This document shows positions 50,601 to 62,384 of a DNA stretch of 64,000 nt, in pieces. The position numbers and the translations under genes were made by a program. The stretch covers positions 18,613,572 through 18,677,571 of the forward strand of contig NC_069086.1 in the NCBI RefSeq assembly GCF_947172395.1, in the 5' to 3' direction. The notes beneath the pieces were generated by a model that saw only the letters and a program-made list of their open reading frames with translations, made no database searches and had not been told where the DNA came from. The DNA comes from Bicyclus anynana. Its lineage: Eukaryota > Arthropoda > Insecta > Lepidoptera > Nymphalidae. Position 1 is the first letter of the stretch. Each line of letters begins with the position of its first letter.

Positions 50601-51474
50601 AACAAGCATCGCTAATAGAAAATATGAAATATACCATAAAAATAGAAACCCCTTTCATTATTATTAATCTATTCTAAAAGTTAAAAAAAAGTTCAGCTCT
50701 TTTCAATAACGTTGTAGCAACATAGATGGAAATGGAAACAATATCTCGCTAAACATTTTTCTCGATAAAACACAAAACTAAAACAGTTCAATACATTTGG
50801 TTGGCAAAATTTCGATGATAACTGTCATAAATTGGTCGTAAATGGTTTAAATAATTTACTTTAATTAATTTATTTTATACTTTAACTAAATTATCCTGAA
50901 TGCCGGAAATACGTTCGCCTGAAATTCTGTTTTTCATTAATCCCGTGGATGGATGGAGGGATTTTTCCGGGAAAAGGATGTTCTGCTTCACGATCCAATT
51001 TATCTACGAGTATTTTTTACCAAGTGGTTCAATTTTGTTATATGATATATTTTAAACTTGACACTTGAAAACGACTCCTACTGCAGAATATGCTAGCGGA
51101 TGCCCGTGACTCAGCCCACGTTGAAAGATTTTTATACAAACTTTCATCCATTTGTTGAAATTTTCAAAAATCCTTTCATAGTGCTAATCTCCTACTGTTA
51201 TGCCCCGTAATTCTAATGTCGTAGTATGTTTGTTGTTAGTCAGTCAGTCAGATATATTCCAATATCATGTATGCTATTATGTTAGGTATATAGAATTTAT
51301 TGTTTTGTCGTTTAAATATATTAGATGACATAAGCAATGTTTTCAGGAATCCTATTATTATTTATTGGAGAGCCGCCCAGTAATGTATCACTGGTATAAT
51401 CACGAATTTGTACCCCGAGCCGAGACATCCACGTAACAAATGTTCTAACCCTGTACACGAAAGGCTTCCGAAAC

Positions 51475-51545
51475 CCCCCCCCCCCCTGCCCCCCGTCTGA
51501 AGGTCGAGCGGGGGGCCGTTCACCCCCGTCTGCGCCCACCGGCCC
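51475..51545. repeat. Long cytosine homopolymer in a GC-rich block
   Basis: A run of about 13 C bases, with further C-rich and G-rich tracts, lies in AT-rich intron. It is possible slippage-prone or poorly assembled sequence. Confidence 0.6.
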
Positions 51546-52276
51546 AACCTCCGAAAATCCTCTGTTTCTACCCTCACACCGACATAACCCCGTATACATG
51601 TACATGTTACATATCGATATATAATAATATGTATGCGTGATTATATTATATATAGCTACTTGTACACCTACCTAAATGTACGCGTCGTAGGATATTCAGA
51701 AAAATAGGATCATTGCAAAAATCCTAGGGTAAATATTTGGAATATTTGGAATCCGAGGCAGATTTGCAAAATGTAAAACTAAATCAAACAGAAGGTCTTA
51801 GTTTTGTACAAAAAACTGATATCGAATATGTGAAAAAATATTGTAAAATATTAAAACAGTTATCCTACAAAGATTAATATTAATATTTACCTTTCTCAAT
51901 CAATTTATTTTAAGTAAAGCTGTTACTTTTGTGACGTGGTATGAATACTTACTTGAAATATACATATTATATTTCTTAATATAGGACATAGGTACTTGTA
52001 TACTCGTATATGTATATACTCGTAGGTATTCGATATTATTTTACACGTGTAAAATATACATTATGTATAGACCCCAGATAGTCTAGGGTGTTGGTTTTTA
52101 CAAAGGAAACTATTTGCGATGAAAGTGTGTGTATAATAGGGTTGCCAATTATTTATATTTCTTAGGATATTTGAGTGATGAGAAATACATATCAATAACA
52201 CGTGATAACTGATGTTTACGACCCCTATTTATAGATCTACAGTTTAAGATCTTATGCCTTATAATAATCATCACTC

Positions 52277-52860
52277 TATTTTTAACCAACTTCAAAAAAG
52301 GAGGAGATTCTCAATTCGTCGAAATCATTTTTTTTTATGTACGAATATGTTCACTGATTATTCGAAGACATTTTGTTTTTATTTGAACTGATTTGAAAAT
52401 TTTCCAATTCAGTTGGTTCCCATAGTATCATCATGTCAGCATCTGATGATGGGATCCTGGAGTAATTGAGGGGAACTTTCGAATATTATAGTACGCTAAT
52501 ATTTTCATTAAGTATTTTAAAGCACTACAATTCACCAAAGGTTTGGTATCGATCTGATGATGGAACCGAAGCACAGGCGAGGGTACTCCTCATCAATTTA
52601 CTGCAGTTTCTTTTTAACTTAATTAATTTGTATCGATGAGAACTTCACATCTAGATGGGTTGTAATTGTCATTAGGAGTCTGGTGATGGAGACAAGGGTC
52701 AATTAAGGGAGCTCCTCAATGGATTACAGTAGTTACAAGTACCTTGTGTTTGAGCTTGATTAATTTTTATTGATGAGAACTTAACATCTAGATGGGTGGT
52801 GATTGGCATTAGGGGTCTGACGATGGAGACGAAAGACAGTTTAGTTAAGTTTCTGAAAGA
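52277..52860. repeat. Tandem-like dispersed repeat with units of about 137 bp
   Basis: ACATCTAGATGGGT followed by a GATGGAGAC block recurs near 52650 and 52788, about 137 bp apart. A less similar TCTGATGATGG unit precedes it. The left end shares GGAGGAGATTCT with 18590-18605. Confidence 0.6.
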
Positions 52861-54529
52861 ACTGACCGAAAATAGTAAATCTTTATGACTTAAACAGCTT
52901 AAATTAATACATCAGTAACTTGGTACCGCCTTCAAACTCTTCATCTACATACGATGTTATTTATCGCTTTTTAGTTTAGTAGAATAATTTTTGTGATTTT
53001 TAAGTCCGTTGTATTTTTTATTAATGTCCCATTACGTAGTCTCTCCATTTTATGACAAGTCAGAAATTCAAGCGAAAAATATTGCAAGTGACTACGATTA
53101 CATATATCGTATTTTCTTCAGAACATATTAATAAAATGAAACATTATCAAAATCATAGGATTTTATTTACCAATCTTAAGCAGATATCAAATAGTTCCAC
53201 GTCTTGCTACAATTTTTATAAGAACTTTGTAAACTTTATTAAAGGAACGGTTCAAAAATAATACCGAGAAATATCAAAGAGCACTTTCGATATGGAAAAA
53301 ACAAAGTTATAAAACTTTTCTCAGTTGTCCTGATTTTATTACCATAATTCTGGTTTCCCTACACCAGAAGACCTTGATGTGTGTTCGGGCCTATATATTC
53401 AGGTACTAGTCTGAGACCCAGACATAGCCTCAATATGGTCCTGGGTTATCCAGGCGCGAACATCGAGACAATTACATCAACACCGTATTAGGTACTAAAG
53501 CTGATATTAATTATTCGTAGAATTTTGTAACAAAGCATGTGAAGGAGTATATGGAACGATGCTCCAGATTTCCATTATGATTTTTTGTTTTATTTTATAT
53601 TCTGGGCATATTTTAACGACCTTTTCCCAAAATGCTTTATTGAACAGAATGGTATAGAATATGTTTAGCCTCGTATGTAAGGGGCGCTACTTTTTACTAT
53701 AATTTCTACTTTAGCTTAGAAATTAAATTGAGACGCAGGGTAGTGCGTCAGCCAAATAGAGAGAACGGCTGACAAGCGACAAGGTATCTTTATACGAAAC
53801 ATTTGTCTACCTAATAACTCAAAATCCACTCACTTTACATGAAAACATGAAATTTGGTTGACAAATTAAATCCCGTAAGCTTATCTAGAATACCAAATAT
53901 TAATTACCAAATAAAAATTTGTAGGGTTAAAGTGTTAACCTGGTAAAGTTTCTAGGTAATTATTTTTGAATAAACTTGCATTTTAAAATAATTTTTACTT
54001 TCTCTAAGTCATGATTCAAAAACGGTACGACATTTGTGTTTATTTTTGTATTACAATTATGTAATAGATTTTTACCAACCCAGAAACACCAAAAACAACC
54101 ACTAAATACATAAGTTTTATTTTAGAAGCAGACTAGCCCCCCATTTCCTAAAAAAAAGACAAAATGTTTCAAAATCGGTACATTTTTGCCCCTTAAAACC
54201 TAATACAATTTAATGATCCCTACAATTACCTCTTAAAGGTATCGCTATACGTTTTCAGTGACCCTGTGTAAAGGCTATTTATTCACGTTTTATGGTTGCC
54301 AAAGGTAACAGTAGGTACATATAAAGGGTGTTTTTATAAAAAATAGGACGGCAATATTTTCATAAAGGTTCAAACTGAATCATATATTTGTTATCTTCAA
54401 AAAACCGCCCTCGAGCTTTGTCCTGTCTGAGTCTGACACAAATTATTGCTTCATATTTGTCAACCAAGCCTGTATGATAAAGGTTTTATTTTGTTATAGG
54501 TGTATATAGTTAAAGTAGGGGTTTGGTGT

Positions 54530-54690
54530 GACACTCTCGATGGTCCGCGCGGGCCGGGGGGCGTGTAGCGATAAATGAAAAACCCACCACTGATGCATCT
54601 CACTTCCCCGCACGCACGATCTCTTACCCCTCTGTCCCCCCGTCGCCCGCATATCATAGGAGTGTCATCAACGAACTTGCCAAGCTATAG
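54530..54690 (+). mobile_element. GC-rich inverted-repeat element, copy 1
   Basis: Shares GGGCCGGGGGGCGTGTAGCG, CGTCGCCCGCATATCAT and GGAGTGTCATCAACGAACTT with 59125-59292. The left outer end is lost or replaced. Confidence 0.7.
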
Positions 54691-54774
54691 TCCAGGGAAC
54701 TCAGACCAATCATTGTATAGGACCTGCCTCGCTAGACGCTACTTTCCTGTCAAAATATATGATCAACGATTAAA

Positions 54775-55088
54775 TCAATATCATCAACCCATATTCAGCT
54801 CAGTACTGAGCTCTAGTCTCCTCTCAGAATGAGAGGGGTTAAGCCTTAGTCCACCACGCTAGTCCAATGCTGATTGGCAGACTGCACACACACAGAGAAT
54901 TAAGATAATTTTCAGGTATGCAGTTTTCCTCACGATGTTTTTCCTTCACCGTTTGAGACACGTGATATTTAATTTCTTAAAATGCATATAACTGAAAGTT
55001 AGAGGTGCATGCCCTGGGCCGGATTTTAACCCACACTCTCCGAAATCGGAGGCAGAGGTCATACATATCCACTGTGCTATCACGACTC
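54775..55088 (-). repeat. tRNA-derived SINE, family A, full length but diverged
   Basis: Contains GAGAATGAGAGGGGTTAAGC, the ACGTGATATTTAATTTCTTA body and a tRNA-like head ending near CACGACTC. It inserted 85 bp after the preceding GC-rich element. Confidence 0.85.
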
Positions 55089-55399
55089 GACGATCTAATG
55101 CGATTATAAAATCTGTCTCTATAGTATCGATGTTTCACAGTTGTAATCGTGTTCGTCGATTAAAGAACTTCGTAAAAATACATTTTTTGTAGTTGAATGG
55201 TGTAAAAACGGGCAAAACGTGTAGTTTAGTAAACGAGTATACCGAATCTAAGCTCGTTTTCCTCAGAAAATGACGGAAAATTTTGTTCGTGAATTTGGCT
55301 GCGATATTGGTCCTTCTGTAGTTGGTCTGAGTCAGGGAAATACTACTTCCATGCTTATGTCTGTCGCCAAGCAACATTCCTGTGTCTCGGTTGGAAGAA

Positions 55400-55510
55400 A
55401 CCTATGGTTATGGTTGCCTACCGGCAACCATAACCATAGGTGATGTCTAGCCTCATGTGCATATGAGTACATTATACCAATGTACTCATATGCACATGAG
55501 GCTAGACATC
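55400..55510. repeat. Two adjacent perfect palindromes (19-bp and 31-bp arms)
   Basis: Arms 55400-55418 and 55423-55441 match perfectly around a 4-nt loop. Arms 55442-55472 and 55480-55510 match perfectly around a 7-nt loop. They abut exactly, so the transcript would form two back-to-back hairpins about 230 nt before the candidate microexon at 55743. Confidence 0.85.
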
Positions 55511-55742
55511 TTTTCCTCAAGTGGACAGGCAAAGAGTGCATTATAGGACGTAATTCTAGTTAGTGTGTTTGTTTATTACATGCAATGGTTTTTCTATTTG
55601 AATTTTTTCGTTTATTGTATAAAAGTGCCGTCTATCCATCCATACTTACAAATTTACAGATTTACAATCAACTACTAGGTATATTTTTGATTTCATATAT
55701 TTTTTACTGTACATGATTTTCATAAACATTTTTTGTTTTCAG

Positions 55743-55793
55743 GTAAGAACGACACATTAAGATCGAAAAAATGTCCATACCCTATACACAGAA
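55743..55793 (+). CDS. Eip74EF: Candidate E74 microexon and recursive splice site (51 nt, in frame)
   Basis: The tract ACATTTTTTGTTTTCAG ends at 55742 and is followed at once by GTAAGA. A perfect GTAAGT donor begins at 55794. The 51 nt between them are open in the frame set by exon 3 (phase 1 in, phase 1 out). They would add 17 residues including KNDTLRSKKCPYPIHR, a basic peptide. It could be an ordinary cassette exon, a recursive-splice exon, or both by choice of the first or second donor. The open frame and preserved phase favour a real exon, but 17 codons could be open by chance. Not recognised from any E74 protein I remember. Confidence 0.5.
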
Positions 55794-56454
55794 GTAAGTA
55801 CCAAGTCAATAAAAAAAAATATGAGACTAAGCTACTTAATTACCACCGTGCACATCCTTGTGCAGAATTGTGTACTAATTAACGTAGCAGATTATACAGA
55901 TTTTACAACATTTTTTGTTCTTTCGATTCAATACATAAATCACTTACTACAAATAATAGCTACTACTTTCCGCGCCATTCACAGACTTTCGTTTATCTCA
56001 GGGTCGGGTTGTGTGGGTGCATAGAGATGCAATGTGCAGCTGTGTGCATTGCAAACGCTTACAGCGATACATTGTGTGTCTCTGTGTGCAATGCAACTGG
56101 AAATAGATATGGATAGAGTTTGCGCGTGTGTGTTTTACGACTAGCGTACACATCCATGCCTTAGTCCTAGAGATAGAGTTATGATTGTTTAGCAAAAATG
56201 TCTCCTTCTGACATCAGTATTTGGATATTTGAAAGAAGAAGACGATGGTGTATGTTAATATGCAGCTAACGAAGTAGTAACAACACTCACAGAACGTAAC
56301 AAATGATTTATTTCTATAGTTAGAGGCGTGTAATTATAAATTATGGTCGCAGGTTACAGCTAAAACATCAAACTGAATAGTTCGATCTTGTTATCAATCT
56401 ACTTTCCGAACTGTCTCTCGCTAGAGAAACAATTTGAAAGACGTAATATGTATT

Positions 56455-56765
56455 GAGCCGTGATAGCTTAGTGGATATGACCTCTGCCTCCGATTCCGGA
56501 GGGTGTGGGTTCGAATCCGGTCCGGGGCATGCACCTCCAACTTTCCAGTTGTGTGATTTTTTAGAAATTAAATATCACGTGTCTCAAACGGTGAAGGAAA
56601 ACATCGTGAGGAAACCTGCATACCAGAGAATTATCCTAATTCTCTGCGTGTGTGAAGTCTGCCAATCCGCATTGGGCCAGCGTGGTGGACTATTGGCCTT
56701 ATCCCTCTCATTCTGAGAGGAGACTCGAGCTCAGCAGTGAGCCGTATATGGGTTGATAACGACGA
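56455..56765 (+). repeat. tRNA-derived SINE, family A, full length
   Basis: Starts GAGCCGTGATAGCTTAGTGG (A box), then GGGTTCGAATCCGGTCCGGG (B box) and the usual body, ending GTTGATAACGACGA. Confidence 0.9.
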
Positions 56766-57914
56766 ATATGTATTAACATCAATGATGATTCATAAATTTG
56801 TTTTACTGTTTTCGATTCAAAATTAGACCCGGTCCTGTGGAGATATATATTCGGTAGTGATTAATTCCAAATATTTATTTCAAAAACTATTTCCGTTAAT
56901 TTAACGATATATATATAAAAAGTTGTGGTCTTAAATATTCTCGGAGCTGTCTCTTGTACTATACGCACAATGCATCTGTGTGCAGGAAGAAAGTGCATTC
57001 TACGGCGCGCTAGGCGAAACTTGACATTGGGCGCGCGCGCAGCGATAGCGCGGGATGCGTCCCGAGATATTGGGTTAACTGTTAACCTACTTTTACGTTA
57101 CGTAACTATTTACGTGATTAACGATGTTTTTCACGTTTTTATTTTGGTTGTTGGAATGCTTTGAGTGCCAACTATCTCGTTAAATGAAAAATTGTTATAA
57201 ATAAGTATAAATAGCTATAAAGTTTTAAGATATCAAAATACCTTCCACATTTAAAGCTTAAATTTTATTTTTATTAAATAAATATTAGCAATATAAAATT
57301 AAATTAAACCAATGATAATAACCAAGGATATTGTATTTTACTTGTTCTTAACATAGCTAGTTCTTAATATTCGTTGAGATTTATTATGGTATATAAATCT
57401 CAACTAATATACGAGCGAATTTTATTCGTTTATGTATTTTTATATTTTATGTTTGAATTTACCAAGCTACCTAAAAAAGTATTTCATTATTTGAAAAACA
57501 TAATATGTATAGAAGAAAACCTAACCATATGTGCGGAAAAATAAAAAATAAAAATAAAGCATATCTTCGGATCGGTCGCCCCTGTTTATCTCGTGTGTAC
57601 CGACAGCTCCAGTAAACTTGAAACACTTATTATAGTTGCGCGATTATCGTCTCGTTTCCCTTTCGCGGCGGCCATTTTTCCTCCACTAATGCGTTTTGTA
57701 GTCGAGTGACCGTTGCTTTGGCTATTTCCTTTTAAATACACTTTGACAACGAAACCCGCATAATTTTATGTAATTCTCCAAAAAAAATATGGATGTATTG
57801 ATCACGGTGTACACTGAGAGGTAGTAATACAGATATATTGAAGTATTTAAAATATAAATGCAATAGAAATTAGAAATGTAATAAAAATATAAAATAAAAA
57901 TATCTGTACTATCT

Positions 57915-58095
57915 TACTAATATTCTAAACGCGAAAGTTTGTATGGATGTTTGGATGTATGTTTGTTCCTTACTATTTAACGCCGCTACTACTGAAGCGA
58001 TTTGGCTGAAATTTGGAACGGAAATAGATTTTACTCTGAATTAAAACATAGGCATACTTTTTATCCCTAAAAAATCCATGGGTCCTGAAGGATTT
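57915..58095 (+). repeat. Helitron-like fragment, 3' truncated
   Basis: Contains ACGCGAAAGTTTGTATGG, GCGATTTGGCTGAAATTTGG and the CTTTTTATCCCTAAAAAATCC block. The terminal hairpin is missing. Confidence 0.55.
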
Positions 58096-59124
58096 GTTGT
58101 AACTTTATATCGTTAATGAAGCTTTCTGTACTTAAAAATCCATAAAGTTTGTGAAAAATTACTATGAAAATTTGTGTTATAATCACTATATTTCTACACT
58201 TACATGAATAATAAAGTCAAAGTTACACAGAGAGACCCCATTAGCACAAACTATGACACAAAAATAGTAGGTATACGTAGACTAACAAAGGCACATTAGC
58301 CTAGGTCAGTTAGTTTAAATTATTTAATAAAATCAAATATGCAAATTAATAAATTCGCTAGTATGAAAATGGCGCATTAATAATATCTCTTTAGAAACAA
58401 AGTAACAATGATAATTAGGTGAGCCTCGGTCTAGACGACGGCCTTGGCAGAGGCCTTGTAAGCCGCGGGCTACGTTAGGGACTCCTTCATGTAATTTATA
58501 CACCAACCACCGCTGGCTCCTAGCCTACTGCGCCAACTAGGGGTGGGATTCGATTCAAATAGACATATTTTAGTCCAGAATCCGATTAAACACGTATTGG
58601 AGTTCTTTTTTTTGAATCTATATCTTAACAAACTAAAAATTTTTGGATAAGTAATTAAAACACGAAAAAACACAGTAAATAATAGTTTAATAGTAGGAGA
58701 AAATCCCACATTTACTTCTAGTTCACTAACTAGTAACAGGCCATGTGCTGTATATGTGCGATTTATTTCTACAGAACTAGTGCAATTAGGTAATTAATAA
58801 ATAAGCAGTGAACTTAAAACGAATAACTGGTTTGTCTAGTCTTAAAAACTATTAAAAAATCCATCTTATATACTAATATTTATAAATACTAAATTGTTTT
58901 AAAATACAATTATTTCCGAATTCCGAACAATTACTATCGACTAGACTATGATGTTCCCAACACTATAGAATTTCACAATTTTCGTTATGTAAATAGTTTA
59001 CGTATTGAAACTTGTACTTGGACTTGGGTAGTTATTTCTCGAATCACCCACTCTCAGGAGATGCGAAGTTCAAGAAAATACTGCTTGAATATTGTCGGGT
59101 AGATAAATGAACTGCCACTTTGGT

Positions 59125-59292
59125 CTATAGCTTGGCAACTTCGTTCGTAACACTCCCGATAGGCCGCACGGGCCGGGGGGCGTGTAGCGATGAATGAAAA
59201 ACCGACCTGCACCTCATTTCACACCCGCACAGTCTTTCCCCCTGTCGCCCGCATATCATGGGAGTGTCATCAACGAACTTGCCAGACTATAG
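59125..59292 (+). mobile_element. GC-rich inverted-repeat element, copy 2, complete
   Basis: Bounded by CTATAGCTTGGCAACTTCGT and AACTTGCCAGACTATAG, with further paired TAACACTCCC / GGGAGTGTC inside. The terminal inverted repeats are therefore about 35 bp. The interior is GC-rich (GCCGGGGGGCGTGTAGCG). Non-coding. Confidence 0.75.
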
Positions 59293-59790
59293 TGGCTAAC
59301 TTTTTGGCTATGAAACATCCTGGTTTCGAGTCCTGGTGCGGATGCTGAAAATTTTCCATCAAAAGTCAAAATTCATTTATTTCAATTAGGCTTAGTTTAC
59401 AAGCACTTTTGAAAGGTCATTATGTCATAATTTAATTTAATTCAATAATAGTCGAAAACTTAAAACTAAAGTTACGAGGGTTCCAAACGCGCCTTGGTCC
59501 GAGAAGGTCCGAGAAAGGTGCTTGGAGGCCATTGGATCAGCTTCCACCTTCACACAGGAAGTAAAACTATAAGAAATTGTAATTATTATCAATTGTAAAT
59601 TATAGTACTGTATGACTTTTTTATTTCAAAAGAGCAACTGTTGAGTTTCTTGCCGGAATCTTCTCAGCAGAACCTGCCTTTCGAACCGGTGGTAGAATCT
59701 TTACAAATAGTCCACTGACGTGTCAAAAGTGCTTGTAAATTGAGCCTACTTGAAATAAATGAATTTTGATTTTGATTTTTTGATTTTGAA
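59293..59790 (+). repeat. Composite SINE-like repeat with TTTTGATTTTGATTTT tail
   Basis: A tRNA-like stretch with CTGGTTTCGAGTCCTGG lies at about 59323-59339. It is followed by an inverted copy of the repeat's own 3' end (AATTCATTTATTTCAATTAG at 59371). The body (TTTCTTGCCGGAATCTTCTC) and 3' end (CTTGAAATAAATGAATTTTG) follow, then a TTTTGA tail. Confidence 0.6.
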
Positions 59791-60194
59791 GAGCCCACAA
59801 CAAACTCAGCCAATTTACCTTACTATATACTAGTCCGAAGATGTACTAGTAGCCGAAGCTGGGTATTGCATAGAATTTGCAGAGTTGTTTCCTAATAGCA
59901 CGAATATCTCGCTAGCTAAAGACGCTATCAATATACTCGTAGCAGTGAAGAGGCAGTAGGTATGTCAGCTGCCGTCGGAACAGCGTCGTTTCCCCGCCGG
60001 TCGCACGCCAGCGTCGGTTTTTCTCGCAGAACAATGTCATAATTGCAGCAGTTTCCACTTTCAATTTCGCTGACGCTACAAAAACTGATCGCGCTCCCGC
60101 GGGGACGAGCGTTAGCAAAAAAATATATAATACACGATGCTAGTTTTTAATTTTTTTTATTACTTGCTTTTGCCTGTAGATTCACCTACATCCT

Positions 60195-60596
60195 ACAAGT
60201 ATTATAAACGCGAAAGTTTGTATGGAAGTCTGTATGGACGTTTGGATGTATGTTTAATTGTTAGTTACTCGTTAACGCCGCAACTACTGAACTGATTTGG
60301 CTGAAATTTGGAATGGAAATAGATTTTACTCTGGAGTAACACATAGGCTACTTTTTATTCCGAAAAAATCCTTGGATTCACCAGATTTGCGAAAACCTTA
60401 TAATTTTGATGGTATGAATGTTTGTTATCCTTTCACGCTTCGGCCACTAAACCGAATCACCTGAAATTTTAAGTAGAGACACATTATAGTCTGGATTAAC
60501 ACATAGGCTACTTTTTATCCCAGAAAAATCCATGGATCCCGAGGGATTTGTGAAAAAGTAAATTTCATGCGGACGAAGTCGCGGGCGTCCGCTAGT
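60195..60596 (+). repeat. Two tandem Helitron-like units
   Basis: A CGCGAAAGTTTGTATGGAAG start and TAACACATAGGCTACTTTTT occur in each unit. The second unit ends in GCGGACGAAGTCGCGGGCG and TCCGCTAGT. The first unit lacks this end. Confidence 0.6.
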
Positions 60597-61591
60597 TAAA
60601 TTTATTTTATTAATCAATACAATGCCAGCGAACATCTTAGTTATTTTTCTATCCATTAAGATCAGGATGAAAGGATCTATTAATGTATCATTGTGAATGA
60701 TTTGTTAAGTAGTGATATGGTGTGACAGCGTTAAAAACTGATATTCGCATTTTAAATATTACTTAAGATTCCACCACAGAACCATCAAAAACTCAAAATT
60801 TGAAAGTAAACTAAAATGCTACTGGTCTTGGGTTCTATCCACATCCGTTACACCAATGTGGTAACACTACTTTGTAATTATGTTTTTACAACTCGACTTT
60901 GTGTCTCGATATCGTCTCTATCTCTCCCTTTCTAACACAATACTAAAGATAGAGGGAGATAGAGACGAATTTGAAATTTACGCTAATTTATGTATTGAAT
61001 GTGCTAGGTGAGCTTACCACACTAATACTTATGTTATAAGAAACTACGTAAATAAGTCGACTACATAAACAAAGACGACTACATAAATAATAAAACTGAA
61101 CAGTATATATACGGCTTTCTCTGTGCGCTGCGGACGGTACCAACATAACGTGTTTGTTTACTGTTTTCACTATCTATATATTTCTCACAAGTGAAAATTC
61201 CGCGCAGATTGCCGCCTGTGTCTCTCGACATGCACATGCACATGCATGCATGCCAACATGGCGGCGAGCGGTAACGAGCTCACTGGATCGTGTAAACATC
61301 TAGCTCGCTCGCTTGTCATTAAAATAACTTCTATTTTATACCGTTACTTTATGTTGTTTGATGTATTTTTTACAGTTTCAAACATTTAGCTTTTTTCTTT
61401 AAATGAAGTTCACGCTTGACCACTGTCTCACTTAGAAGTGTAAATGTAGCCAGATGGAACACGATTGCTTATAGAAAATGTCTGCTTACACTCGTTTTAA
61501 AGATACTAAAGTTGTAAGAATCAGGAAAAACGGACCTCGGAATGACATCCCAAAGTACCCTAGCCGTTCAATAGTACGATACTTATAAACC

Positions 61592-61826
61592 ACTAGCGGA
61601 CACCCGCGACTTCGTCCGCGTGAAACTCGATGTGAACTTTCAACTACCCCTACCCTACCCTACCCCCTACCCTACCCCTACCTTTTCCTGAATTTTCTTT
61701 GCTATAAACCTCACAGAGCCCGAGACCTTTCCAACGAATGCAAAATCGTGGAAATCGGTTCGTGCTTTCTGGAGTTATAGCGTCAGGAAGGAAAACCCGA
61801 CTTATTTTTATATAGTAGATTGGGTA
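61592..61826 (-). repeat. Helitron-like element with CCCTAC array
   Basis: Starts (on +) ACTAGCGGACACCCGCGACT and continues TTCAACTACCCCTACCC, with a CCCTAC array at 61646-61683. It is the inverted counterpart of 21255-21426. Confidence 0.6.
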
Positions 61827-62384
61827 TTTAGTAATAGAAAAATGTCATTCACAATTCAATATATTTTTAAATTTTATTTTCTTAATTGGGTTATTTATTT
61901 ATTTGTATTTGCTTAGGTTTAGTCTGGTGGCTTCGGTCATGGCTAGCTAGTATACCCAATGACATGCTACCAAATGATTGCACGTACCGTTACGTTGCTG
62001 CACAAAAGTCATGGGTTGTTAATTATACTTTAAATCTTTTACGAATTTTATTGAATAAAATATTTTTGATTAATGACTTTGTGTCATTCTCTGTTGGTAT
62101 ACTATCTTAAATTGTATTGTTATTTAACGTCTACCGTCAATAATATATGATAAAACTAATATAATGTTAACATCTAGAATGACCTATTTACTTTATCCCT
62201 ACATAGTCTGCCTACGATCTCTATGTAGAGAATGTCCTTGAGACATGACTAACTGTTCCCACGAGGTAAATTTAATATTCCTATATTTTCTAGGACTATT
62301 TAGAAATTATTTGTTACAATATACACTTAGTTATGTCTAAACTAGATTTATTGCGATTGCTCTTGCAGGTTTCCACCAAAACTT

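Larger units (their letters stand above)
26332..55742 (+). other. Eip74EF: Second segment of the giant E74 intron (29.4 kb)
   Basis: Non-coding, with repeats listed separately and several GC-rich islands (27330-27560, 30605-30750, 39320-39420, 41655-41830) that do not look like the dispersed repeats. A weaker ratchet-like site occurs at 32479 (ten T, CAG, then GTATAA). The remaining AT-rich DNA shows nothing I can name. Confidence 0.55.
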
